This document shows, piece after piece, positions 23,322 to 28,918 of a DNA stretch of 32,311 nucleotides. Both the position numbers and the translations under genes were made by a program. The notes under the pieces were generated by a model. The model worked only from the letters and a program-made list of their open reading frames with translations, ran no database searches and had not been told where the DNA came from. Position 1 is the stretch's first letter, and each line of letters opens with the position of its first letter. Origin of the DNA: a virus; the IMG/VR virus record IMGVR_UViG_3300047476_000586, positions 1-32,311 of that record; one strand, given 5' to 3'.

Positions 23322-23622
23322 CTTCCTCGACCTCATCTGCGACCTGCTTTAGTGGTTGGAGTGGGACATTTATGCCATGCGCTCGCTCAGACTTTAGGTG
23401 CTGCTCTAGGCTCTTGATTTTGTCTAGGCGGAATCCTGACCAACGGCGATCATCGGTTTCGATAATAGGTGCAGCTAAAAAGCCCATCTCTTTGAATCGC
23501 TCGATGGCTTTGGCTGACTTGTCAAGTCGGCGAGTCTTGTAGATGATGCCTCGCTTGTCAAACTCTCGCTTAGTCTGCATACATTGAACGCATGAGGGCT
23601 TCTCCCAAACGGTTATGGTCAT
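23314..23622 (-). CDS. NrdH-like glutaredoxin/thioredoxin-fold protein
   Basis: 102 residues from ATG 23622. The core TVWEKPSCVQCMQTKREFDK holds the CxxC redox motif (CVQC, residues 11-14), and the later AAPIIETDDRRWSGFRLDKI has the cis-Pro and the GFR phrase of NrdH-redoxins. The last 25 residues are an acidic tail not usual for the family. NrdH reduces ribonucleotide reductase; no reductase gene is present here, so it would act on the host enzyme or another disulfide. Coupled to the gene upstream by TGATG. Confidence 0.88.
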   Translation of the reverse strand: MTITVWEKPSCVQCMQTKREFDKRGIIYKTRRLDKSAKAIERFKEMGFLAAPIIETDDRRWSGFRLDKIKSLEQHLKSERAHGINVPLQPLKQVADEVEEDA

Positions 23623-23879
23623 CACAGCTTTGCCCCGGTTCTGAGAGCTATCTCTTTGCGCTCGTCTTTGATAACCTCTAGGGCTTTCTCATACCCTGCG
23701 ACCTGCGTTTTAGACATCTTGATGCGGTCTTTGTTTATCTCGACCCTCATGGTTATCCAAGTGGTTGCATACTGAGCGCCCTCTTGCATCCCGGCACGAA
23801 ACGCTTCGTCTAGCTCGTAGTTGAACAGCTTGTCTCCGAGCCAGTATTTGACTTCTCGGAACATCTCTCTAATTGTCAT
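23622..23879 (-). CDS. Small helical protein, unknown function
   Basis: 85 residues, helical and basic: IREMFREVKYWLGDKLFNYE, AFRAGMQEGAQYATTWITMR, then a charged coil (KDRIKMSKTQVAGYEKALEV). It sits within a run of overlapping genes, overlapping its upstream gene by 11 bases and sharing a base with the glutaredoxin ATG. No motif is visible. Confidence 0.72.
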   Translation of the reverse strand: MTIREMFREVKYWLGDKLFNYELDEAFRAGMQEGAQYATTWITMRVEINKDRIKMSKTQVAGYEKALEVIKDERKEIALRTGAKL

Positions 23880-24069
23880 CGTTCTCTCCCATTACTTCCT
23901 TGACTGCCCAACGCAGAGCTTCGGCGAGCGCTGGGTTGCCTTTGTTGTGTGCCTGATCCGAGAGCTCTTCGATTGCGTTTAGCGCTCTCTCGAATCCTCG
24001 GCTGAATTGTGTCATCTCTACTAAGTCGAGCTTCATGAATAGCTCGTGTCTAAGTTGTTCGATTGTCAT
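23869..24069 (-). CDS. Small helical protein, unknown function
   Basis: 66 residues, acidic and helical (IEQLRHELFMKLDLVEMTQF, then SRGFERALNAIEELSDQAHN), ending GENDDN. Overlaps both neighbours by a few bases (ATGA with the small membrane peptide upstream). Soluble; no motif. Same operon as the tiny proteins around it. Confidence 0.72.
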   Translation of the reverse strand: MTIEQLRHELFMKLDLVEMTQFSRGFERALNAIEELSDQAHNKGNPALAEALRWAVKEVMGENDDN

Positions 24070-24164
24070 TTCTTACCTGCCTTAGAGGGCCAGCCCATAA
24101 TTCCAACTGCGGCGATGAAAGTGATGGCGGCGATTGCTAGGTCGATGATTAGCTGTCTGTCCAT
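24066..24164 (-). CDS. Tiny membrane peptide
   Basis: 32 codons from ATG 24164 to TGA 24068-24066; after two charged residues the product is LIIDLAIAAITFIAAVGIMG followed by WPSKAGKK, one membrane span with a basic end. Upstream GGGGGAAA is a strong ribosome site. It overlaps the next ATG in the TGA/ATG manner. A real peptide seems more likely than not, as start, ribosome site and coupling all agree. Confidence 0.6.
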   Translation of the reverse strand: MDRQLIIDLAIAAITFIAAVGIMGWPSKAGKK

Positions 24165-24175
24165 TAGTTTCCCCC

Positions 24176-24304
24176 TTATCCGACCACGAAGAATCTGTTG
24201 TCGATTACTTCGATGTTTGCCTTGACTGACCAGCAAGCGATGTAGCTCTCTGCGCCCTTGCGTGTTGCGAATACTTTGTAGATTGTCTTGTCCTTGAAGA
24301 ACAT
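24176..24304 (-). CDS. Small basic protein, first gene of the small-gene operon
   Basis: 42 codons from ATG 24304 to TAA 24178-24176. The product, FFKDKTIYKVFATRKGAESY and then IACWSVKANIEVIDNRFFVVG, looks like a compact beta-alpha-beta unit. AAAGGAA lies 8 bases upstream of the ATG. It is the first gene after a noncoding stretch with a dyad, so it may mark a promoter and operator. Confidence 0.68.
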   Translation of the reverse strand: MFFKDKTIYKVFATRKGAESYIACWSVKANIEVIDNRFFVVG

Positions 24305-24391
24305 TTGAGGGTTCCTTTCTTCCCTGTTGAGAACAGGTTAGAACAGGTAGGGGACGGGGTAAAGGGCGTGTCGGCTGTTGTTATGAAATCG
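24305..24391 (-). promoter_or_regulatory. Operator-like dyad and direct repeats upstream of the small-gene operon
   Basis: The 87 bases between the RusA remnant and the 42-codon gene hold CCTGTT-GAG-AACAGG (24323-24337), a perfect six-base dyad with a 3-base spacer, and a direct repeat of AGAACAGGT at 24330-24338 and 24340-24348, exactly one helical turn apart. The arrangement looks like tandem binding sites of one regulator. It is not an actinobacterial LexA box. No clear -10 or -35 box was found. Confidence 0.5.
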
Positions 24392-24799
24392 TTACCAAAG
24401 TGGAATTATGCGGATTACAGCCCCGGGCTGGCGTGTATCGGCGTAGAACTTGCGAGCAAGAATTTCAACAATCTGGGAGTCATCTGCAAAGATAAGGCCA
24501 GATTGACCTATGCCATCTCCAACGCCCCTGACTAGCTTGTCTGGCGGTCAAAGATCGGGCGGCACTATTGGCAACGCCCGGTCTTTTATCCTCACAGTCT
24601 TAGGTCGCTCTAAATAGAAATCCACCTCAAGCCTTATAGGGCCGAGATGGATGTTCTGATTTGCGTAGGGTTGGCAAGCGGCTTCAATAGCTGCTCGCCA
24701 CTTCTTTAGGCTTGCTGCTTGAGCCTCGACAAGTCTGCCACGATAAATGTTTTTTGACCCCTGTGGGGTTGGCCGACCAACGACATCGAGTTCAATCAC
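24392..24799 (-). pseudogene. rusA: RusA-type Holliday junction resolvase interrupted by in-frame UGA
   Basis: One frame from ATG 24799 to TAA 24394-24392 encodes 135 positions of RusA homology broken only by a TGA (24550-24548) at codon 84. The first 83 residues hold GRPTPQGSKNIYRG and KKWRAAIEAA, RusA hallmarks; after the TGA the frame continues PPDKLVRGVGDGIG and then LIFADDSQIVE, the second catalytic half. The stop falls exactly in the catalytic D-L-D region (PPDL, stop, PPDKL), which should read PDLDKL; nine extra bases appear to be inserted. It may be a dead gene, an assembly artefact, or a readthrough site (UGA followed by C). Without readthrough it would not be active. Confidence 0.82.
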
Positions 24800-24811
24800 C
24801 CCTCAAGTCTA

Positions 24812-25126
24812 TTAGAACGGCGTGTCGGATTTATCTATGGCAGGAGTGACTTTATCTGCCCTGACCTTGATGCTGACCCCGGTTGAGCCGTCACGCTTTG
24901 AGTAAGTGTTCACTCCGGTAATACGACCTTCTACTGTGACTTGCTTTGAGTCAGGGAAAGAAGAATCAAAAGTGACATCATAGATAACCTTGTCTACTGT
25001 CTCCCAAGTTCCTGTTTCTGTTTTCTTCCTGACATCAACCGACACTTTAGCTGCCGAACCCCAGTCAAAACTTTTAGGGTCATTTAGCCAACCTGTCACC
25101 TTGACTGTTGCTTCGTTCTTGATCAT
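24812..25126 (-). CDS. SSB-like single-strand DNA-binding protein
   Basis: 104 residues from ATG 25126, set by an ATGA overlap with the upstream stop and an AGAAAGG site. It is beta-rich like an OB fold: ATVKVTGWLNDPKSFDWGSA, AKVSVDVRKKTETGTWETVD, QVTVEGRITGVNTYSKRDGS, and ends with SDTPF, close to the acidic DDxPF-type tip by which bacterial SSB binds partner proteins. Shorter than host SSBs (about 150-180 residues), as phage versions often are. It follows the replication initiator and zinc protein and should coat single-stranded DNA. Confidence 0.78.
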   Translation of the reverse strand: MIKNEATVKVTGWLNDPKSFDWGSAAKVSVDVRKKTETGTWETVDKVIYDVTFDSSFPDSKQVTVEGRITGVNTYSKRDGSTGVSIKVRADKVTPAIDKSDTPF

Positions 25127-25398
25127 TCTGTTACCTTTCTTCGATGCTCTGCTAGAACGCAATCATTATGCCCACAGGTAGGGACACCTTCAACGACCAA
25201 CTCGCCATCTTCTGTTATCGGGGTGATCATGTCATCGGCATAGTTACCCTGCCAGATTAGACAATCACCTATCTTTGTTTGTTTCCTTGCCCTACACGAA
25301 CTGCACACCTCTGGCGGTTTGCGAGTCGTGTTGACTTGCCAGACTATGCCACATCTAGGGCAGGTTCGGTCTGCGTTTATCTCAGGCATTGTCGGCAT
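25123..25398 (-). CDS. Zinc-ribbon protein, unknown function
   Basis: 91 residues. An N-terminal four-Cys site (CPRCG at about 13-17 and CSSCRARK at about 32-39) and the C-terminal phrase EGVPTCGHNDCVLAEHRRKV, with more Cys/His residues, suggest two metal sites. This is a common small protein of actinophages between replication and SSB genes; the function is unknown. The start overlaps the initiator gene by 22 bases. A second ATG three codons in is an equal candidate start. Confidence 0.75.
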   Translation of the reverse strand: MPTMPEINADRTCPRCGIVWQVNTTRKPPEVCSSCRARKQTKIGDCLIWQGNYADDMITPITEDGELVVEGVPTCGHNDCVLAEHRRKVTE

Positions 25399-26168
25399 AG
25401 TGCAATGTTATTACCATGAGGGCATTTAGGGGCAGGGGCAGCTTGCTTTTCTAGCTCTTGCATTTCGGCTAGAAACTCGTCTGTGAACTTGCGCTCTTTC
25501 TCTTTCTTACCCTGCGCCGAAGCTGAGTTTGATGATCCAAATCGCCAAGGCTGCTCTTTTGCTCGCTGTTGCTCTTGATTCATCCAACGCTGAAACGCCA
25601 GAGACCAGTTTTTGTGCTTAGTGCCTTTGCCCAGATAGTAGAGCTTGAACTGCTCGATGTTGTAGGTAGGGTCAATGTCAGGCCACTTAGTTTTGAACAT
25701 CTCTAAAAGCTCTTGGGTCGGTTCCCAGTCATCAGCCAAAGGCGTTTCTCGGCTAAAGGTTTTCTTTGGGTTATCTAACGGTTCGGGCGGTCTGGACACC
25801 GCACCCCCTGCGGTCTGTACACCGCCCCCTCCTGCGGTCTCTACGCCACCTGCGGTCTGTAGACCGCCCCCCTTCTTTCGGCGATGATTTGTGCTGCCAT
25901 CGCAATCATCGGGGCAGGTGATGGACAATTTATACAAGTTTGTAATTCCATCTCGGCGAACCTCTGTCAGCTCTCCTAGCTCGATTAGCTCGTCAATCGC
26001 CCTCTGAACTGTCCGGCGATTTAGACCTCCTGCAAGCCTGCCAATGGTGTCGTGAGATGGGTAAGCGCCATACTCGCCCTCAAAGTTCGCAATAGCGATC
26101 AGAACGAGTCGGGTGGAGTAAGTTGCTTTTGAGTGATAAAGACTTAAAGTCAATGCTGAGATGCTCAC
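25377..26168 (-). CDS. Replication initiator-like protein (winged helix, zinc tail)
   Basis: 263 residues. The N-terminal winged helix (about 20-80: STRLVLIAIANFEGEYGAYP, then SHDTIGRLAGGLNRRTVQRA, then IDELIELGELTEVRRDG) resembles initiators of actinophages. It is followed by a Gly-rich, repetitive linker (residues 100-127) encoded by DNA repeats (25787-25867), then a helical domain (about 145-200) with WSLAFQRWMNQEQ, a DnaD/replisome-organiser-like feature, and a C-terminal CPHGNNIALCRQC zinc motif. By analogy to lambda O, the gene may carry its own origin. The stop overlaps the next gene, the start the GIY-YIG gene (ATGA). Confidence 0.8.
   Translation of the reverse strand: MSISALTLSLYHSKATYSTRLVLIAIANFEGEYGAYPSHDTIGRLAGGLNRRTVQRAIDELIELGELTEVRRDGITNLYKLSITCPDDCDGSTNHRRKKGGGLQTAGGVETAGGGGVQTAGGAVSRPPEPLDNPKKTFSRETPLADDWEPTQELLEMFKTKWPDIDPTYNIEQFKLYYLGKGTKHKNWSLAFQRWMNQEQQRAKEQPWRFGSSNSASAQGKKEKERKFTDEFLAEMQELEKQAAPAPKCPHGNNIALCRQCLR
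25787..25867. repeat. Four palindromic iterons, candidate replication origin
   Basis: Four copies of a GC-rich dyad lie at about 18-24-base intervals inside the initiator gene: GCGGTCTGGACACCGC (25787-25802), GCGGTCTGTACACCGC (25810-25825), GCGGTCTCTACGCCAC (25834-25849) and GCGGTCTGTAGACCGC (25852-25867). The last has perfect 7-base arms; the third is degenerate. Iterons inside the initiator's own gene are the arrangement of the lambdoid and many other phage origins. Confidence 0.62.
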
Positions 26169-26707
26169 TTTGACCTCGATTCCGCAACCGCTGCTTCATC
26201 ACAGATAAAGTTATTGACCTCAATTAGCAGGTCTTTATACCATTTCGAATCATAGATTTTTTGGCAATTGCAGCAGTCAATCTCCCTTTGCTCGCCAGCT
26301 TCATCGCTTGGCATTGCGTAGTCAAAAGCGAAGAGCAATTTATAGGACTCAGGCGCAACTGAAAACTCATTCATGTCCAGCATAATTTCTGACATCTTGC
26401 CGCTTGCTTTTGCGTGAAACTCGTCATCAAATTCTGAGGTCATCAAACTCAAAAGGTGCAGGCGGCTCTCTTCTGGTAAGACTGCTCCGGCTCTGTTGTA
26501 TTTTGGAAATTCAATTCCGATCATCTTTGCTTCATAGGTAAAGGCTTCATCACGAGTCTCAAAGTGCGTAAAAGTTGCTGTTGAGACTTCTGTCCACCAG
26601 TCCTGAGTGCGCTGATGTGAGTCTTGTCTGTCAAAGAGGTTTTTTGTGATGCCGATGTAGAGTAATCGGCCTTCGCTGTCGTAGTAGCGGTAACAAGTTG
26701 TTTTCAT
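26165..26707 (-). CDS. GIY-YIG endonuclease-like protein
   Basis: 180 residues. The N-terminal 75 residues are a GIY-YIG domain: CYRYYDSEGRLLYIGIT (GIY and YIG motifs), RQDSHQRTQDWWTEV, and the later GIEFPKYN with Glu and Asn as expected. The remaining C-terminal half (Phe/Met-rich, with a CCNCQKIYD segment) is not recognised and could bind DNA. Such proteins are usually free-standing homing endonucleases; here it separates the initiator gene from the small genes upstream. Translation starts at ATG 26707, downstream of nested hairpins. Confidence 0.87.
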   Translation of the reverse strand: MKTTCYRYYDSEGRLLYIGITKNLFDRQDSHQRTQDWWTEVSTATFTHFETRDEAFTYEAKMIGIEFPKYNRAGAVLPEESRLHLLSLMTSEFDDEFHAKASGKMSEIMLDMNEFSVAPESYKLLFAFDYAMPSDEAGEQREIDCCNCQKIYDSKWYKDLLIEVNNFICDEAAVAESRSK

Positions 26708-26812
26708 TAGTTCTCAATTCCTCGGCAATCGCTTAGAATTGAGACTGCCGATAGCTCGATTATCGGTAAATACAGGCAGGCTGTTCATCGCAGTCTGCCT
26801 GTTTCTATTGTA
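26708..26812 (-). promoter_or_regulatory. Hairpin-rich leader with promoter box before the GIY-YIG gene
   Basis: On the minus strand, in order: a TACAAT -10-like box (26812-26807) inside the end of the upstream gene, an AGAAA linker, then three hairpins. The first has an 8-bp stem ACAGGCAG/CTGCCTGT (26772-26802), the second CCGATA/TATCGG (26748-26766), the third 9-bp TCTCAATTC/GAATTGAGA (26712-26744). The third borders the GAGG Shine-Dalgarno (26723-26720) before ATG 26707, so it could gate translation. The first may also end transcription of the upstream message. Confidence 0.58.
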
Positions 26813-26967
26813 TCAGGCTCGTTGTATTTGATTAGCTCAAGAACATCTAGCCATGAGTCTTTGCCGTTATCGTCTATGACTTTGGCGAGCAGTTTGAGGA
26901 TGCGTTGTCTTTCTCTTTCCTCACCCTGTCTGCGATAAAACTCTCTAACAGTCTCTTGATGTTTCAT
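26785..26967 (-). CDS. Small helical protein, unknown function
   Basis: 60 residues from ATG 26967, taken because it overlaps the upstream TGA in the ATGA way; a longer start at 26991 is less likely. The product, KHQETVREFYRRQGEERERQ and then RILKLLAKVIDDNGKDSWLD, is a charged helix. The stop is inside the first hairpin's loop. No motif. Confidence 0.72.
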   Translation of the reverse strand: MKHQETVREFYRRQGEERERQRILKLLAKVIDDNGKDSWLDVLELIKYNEPDTIETGRLR

Positions 26968-27206
26968 GCTATGAGGCTCACTTTCTTCCAAGCCTCAATC
27001 GCTGTTTTATCTCTTGCGCCACCTGCGTAGCGACCAGCGTTGAAGTAGAGCTTTAGCTCGTCGTGCTTTTCCTTTTCTTCTTTTGCCCTGCGCTCTTGCT
27101 CGGCTCGCTCACGCTCGGCTTTCATTTCCTCGACCTTACGAGTCCAATAACTCTCGCTGGCAAGTGCTTCTTCTCGCATCTTTTTTGCGAGTAGCTCGAT
27201 GTCCAT
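26964..27206 (-). CDS. Coiled-coil protein, unknown function
   Basis: 80 residues. A strongly charged Glu/Lys/Arg helix (about 15-50, KVEEMKAERERAEQERRAKE) and then KLYFNAGRYAGGARDKTAIE. It is preceded by 12 bases after the HNH gene's stop, and ends in coupling with the next gene. Probably a DNA- or protein-binding coiled coil. Not recognised. Confidence 0.7.
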   Translation of the reverse strand: MDIELLAKKMREEALASESYWTRKVEEMKAERERAEQERRAKEEKEKHDELKLYFNAGRYAGGARDKTAIEAWKKVSLIA

Positions 27207-27218
27207 TCTGTCCCCTTA

Positions 27219-27566
27219 CTAAATCAGATAACTGGGTGCTTCTGTCTTTACCCTGTCACCATCCTCGGTCAATTTATACCAAGTGAGATTAGGCGTGTCA
27301 AACACAGGGTCAGAGATGTCTCGCCAAGACTGCAGTTTGTGTCCGTATTCCCTCGCCTCGGCAGCGGTATCGGCATCGGCTTCCATTGCGTAGTTATAGG
27401 CAGCGCAGACTGTAATGAGGTTCTGGTAAAGGTCTAGGAGCTTTGATCCGCCAAAACCCTTAGAGCGCCTGTGGTGAATTTGTAAATTTTCGCTAGTTCC
27501 ACAGTGATAGCACCTTGAGCCATCACGCTCTAAAACTATCTTTCTTATACGGTCGCTAATAGCCAT
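27219..27566 (-). CDS. HNH endonuclease
   Basis: 115 residues. CYHCGTSENLQIHHRRSKGF (first zinc pair and the double-His active site), GGSKLLDLYQNLITVCAAYN with the Asn, so a typical HNH core of about residues 5-60; the second zinc pair is VCAAYN, with Tyr instead of the second Cys, as in several actinophage versions. A C-terminal part (YGHKLQSWRDISDPVFDTPN) is typical of the group. It starts within the end of the longer HNH gene upstream (11-base overlap). Probably a homing-type or recombination nuclease. Confidence 0.88.
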   Translation of the reverse strand: MAISDRIRKIVLERDGSRCYHCGTSENLQIHHRRSKGFGGSKLLDLYQNLITVCAAYNYAMEADADTAAEAREYGHKLQSWRDISDPVFDTPNLTWYKLTEDGDRVKTEAPSYLI

Positions 27567-28299
27567 TTTTCTTCCTTCTTAGCTTCCACTCTACGACTAA
27601 AAGACTATTTTTAGACAAATTACAGCTAGCACAACTTTGAATTAGGTTGCCTAAGCCTGTGTATCCGCCCCTTGAAATTGGGATGACATGATCCAAGTGT
27701 TTAGATTTTTTACCACAGTATGCACAATCACGATTCATCAGCCTTCTTATGCTTTTAGGTGGCAGTTTATAAACCTGCAACTCTGCAATTCTTGCTCGCC
27801 TTCTATGGGCAATAGCCCTAGCTATCTCAGGGTTCCGTTTTTGATACTTCCTAGAGCTTTCCTTAGCTTTTTCAGGATTATTTTGCCTATACCTTCGTGA
27901 GGCTTCTCTAACTTTATCTAGATTATTTTTAGCCCATTCTGCATCTTTTATTTTTTTATACTCTGAGTTGCGAAGTCTCCATTGCTTATCTAGTTCTTTG
28001 ATCCGCTCTAGATTTTGAGCTCTATAATTCTTTAGATACACACTAAGTTTTTCTCTATTTTTTGCTTGATAGGTTCTTCCCCATGCTTTGACTTTTTTAG
28101 GATTGCGTCTGTTATAGGCCTTTTTTGTAGCTGCAACCTTTTCAGAATTGCGTAATTTGTATTGTTTATAGGCAATGGCTTCGCAATTTTTACAGGCCGC
28201 CCTCAAGCCAGACTTAGCCGCTTTTTTACCTCGATGAATTGAGAAAGAACTTAGTGGCTTAGATTGCTTGCACTTAGTGCAGGTCTTATACTCAGACAT
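27556..28299 (-). CDS. HNH endonuclease with zinc finger and tandem helical repeats
   Basis: 247 residues. An N-terminal zinc finger (Cys7, Cys10, Cys36, Cys39) is followed by about eight loosely repeated, highly basic 15-residue helical units (44-165, consensus like RNPEKVKxxxRxY) and a C-terminal HNH core: CAYCGKKSKHLDHVIPISRG (192-211) and NLIQSCASCNLSKN (218-231). The repeat region should wrap DNA. AT-rich unlike the surrounding genes, which suggests a recent insertion. ATG 28299 has a textbook AAGGAG site 6 bases upstream and the hairpin leader of 28300-28461 in front. Confidence 0.92.
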   Translation of the reverse strand: MSEYKTCTKCKQSKPLSSFSIHRGKKAAKSGLRAACKNCEAIAYKQYKLRNSEKVAATKKAYNRRNPKKVKAWGRTYQAKNREKLSVYLKNYRAQNLERIKELDKQWRLRNSEYKKIKDAEWAKNNLDKVREASRRYRQNNPEKAKESSRKYQKRNPEIARAIAHRRRARIAELQVYKLPPKSIRRLMNRDCAYCGKKSKHLDHVIPISRGGYTGLGNLIQSCASCNLSKNSLLVVEWKLRRKKNGY

Positions 28300-28461
28300 A
28301 GTGGACTCCTTGTTAGTCTGCTCATGCCCCGGGATGTTTCCGCATCGCCGGGGTTTCTATTATAACAGGCATAAACGCCTCTCTAACGCCCTAAAACCCT
28401 CTGAGACAGGTAGAGATACCCAAAAGACCCCTAATGCCCTCTAATCGCCTCACAGGGCTAA
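28300..28461 (-). promoter_or_regulatory. Noncoding leader: decamer repeats, TATAAT promoter and 5' hairpin
   Basis: On the minus strand: variants of a CTAANNCCCT-like decamer (plus-strand positions 28441-28450, 28431-28440, 28391-28400, 28383-28392) in two tandem pairs, an AGGC-N6-GCCT dyad overlapping the spacer, a perfect TATAAT (28364-28359), AGAAA, then a CCCCGG/CCGGGG hairpin with an inner GATG/CATC stem (28353-28327), and AAGGAG (28311-28306) before the ATG at 28299. The predicted transcript starts essentially at the hairpin. I see no good -35 box. The repeats could be operator sites. Confidence 0.62.
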
Positions 28462-28785
28462 TTAGAGCCTAGATTCCTGTCCTATCAGCTTTGCCTGAGT
28501 CGAGAGGACAACTGATGCAGTCTCGATTGAACGAATCCGCTGCTTGATGCGGTTGAGTTCTGCCTTCTTCAAGTCCCTCTGCAATCTCAGGTCTGCCGAT
28601 TCTAACCTAGCAATCGCTTCTCGATCACGAACTGTTCCTTGTGCTTTTATGTAAGCCTTTTGCTCGGCTAGGTCTAAATCGTATTCAGCTTCGGCAAGAG
28701 CTTTCTCTGCCTCAAATAATGCAGTAGAACCCCTATGGTTCTCTTGTATCAGTTCCGCTAGTTGTTTCTGGATTTCCTGAATCAT
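28462..28785 (-). CDS. Coiled-coil protein of the recombination block
   Basis: 107 residues, all helical, rich in Ala, Glu, Leu, Lys and Arg; the middle LESADLRLQRDLKKAELNRI and then KQRIRSIETASVV is the recognisable part and recurs in actinophage proteins beside YqaJ/annealing genes. The end TQAKLIGQESRL is similar too. Likely a recombination accessory. It starts at ATG 28785, with AGGGG 7 bases upstream, within the end of the 61-codon gene. Confidence 0.75.
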   Translation of the reverse strand: MIQEIQKQLAELIQENHRGSTALFEAEKALAEAEYDLDLAEQKAYIKAQGTVRDREAIARLESADLRLQRDLKKAELNRIKQRIRSIETASVVLSTQAKLIGQESRL

Positions 28786-28918
28786 CTAAGACCCCTAAAA
28801 GTAAGTGCGTGAGTTCGACATTCCAAAACTCAGCCTCTTGATTTTTTCCCCTGTGTCGAGCTATCAGATACGCCTCTTGGAGTTCGTGTATTTTGGCTTT
28901 CTGCAAATCGGTCAGCAT
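28733..28918 (-). CDS. Small protein overlapping both neighbours
   Basis: 61 residues: LTDLQKAKIHELQEAYLIAR, then HRGKNQEAEFWNVELTHLLL and a polar tail. It overlaps 89 bases of the annealing-protein gene (different frame) and 53 bases of the next gene. The helical EAYLIARHRGKNQEAEFW phrase looks like a real protein and a GGAAAGG site is present upstream, so I keep it, but the deep overlaps make it less sure than its neighbours. Confidence 0.6.
   Translation of the reverse strand: MLTDLQKAKIHELQEAYLIARHRGKNQEAEFWNVELTHLLLGVLDDSGNPETTSGTDTREP

Noticed and set aside
24323-24348. A LexA (SOS) box
   Set aside because: The actinobacterial LexA motif is CGAAC-N4-GTTCG; here the dyad is CCTGTT-N3-AACAGG with a different spacer and arm sequence.
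24305-24535. A 76-codon plus-strand frame near the RusA remnant
   Set aside because: It lies over the C-terminal half of RusA, which gives clear homology on the minus strand; the plus-strand product is unlike any protein and lacks operon context.
28327-28353. The CCCCGG/CCGGGG hairpin as a plus-strand terminator
   Set aside because: It is followed by TTTCTATT on the plus strand, but there are no plus-strand genes upstream to terminate; on the minus strand it fits the 5' end of a leader behind TATAAT.
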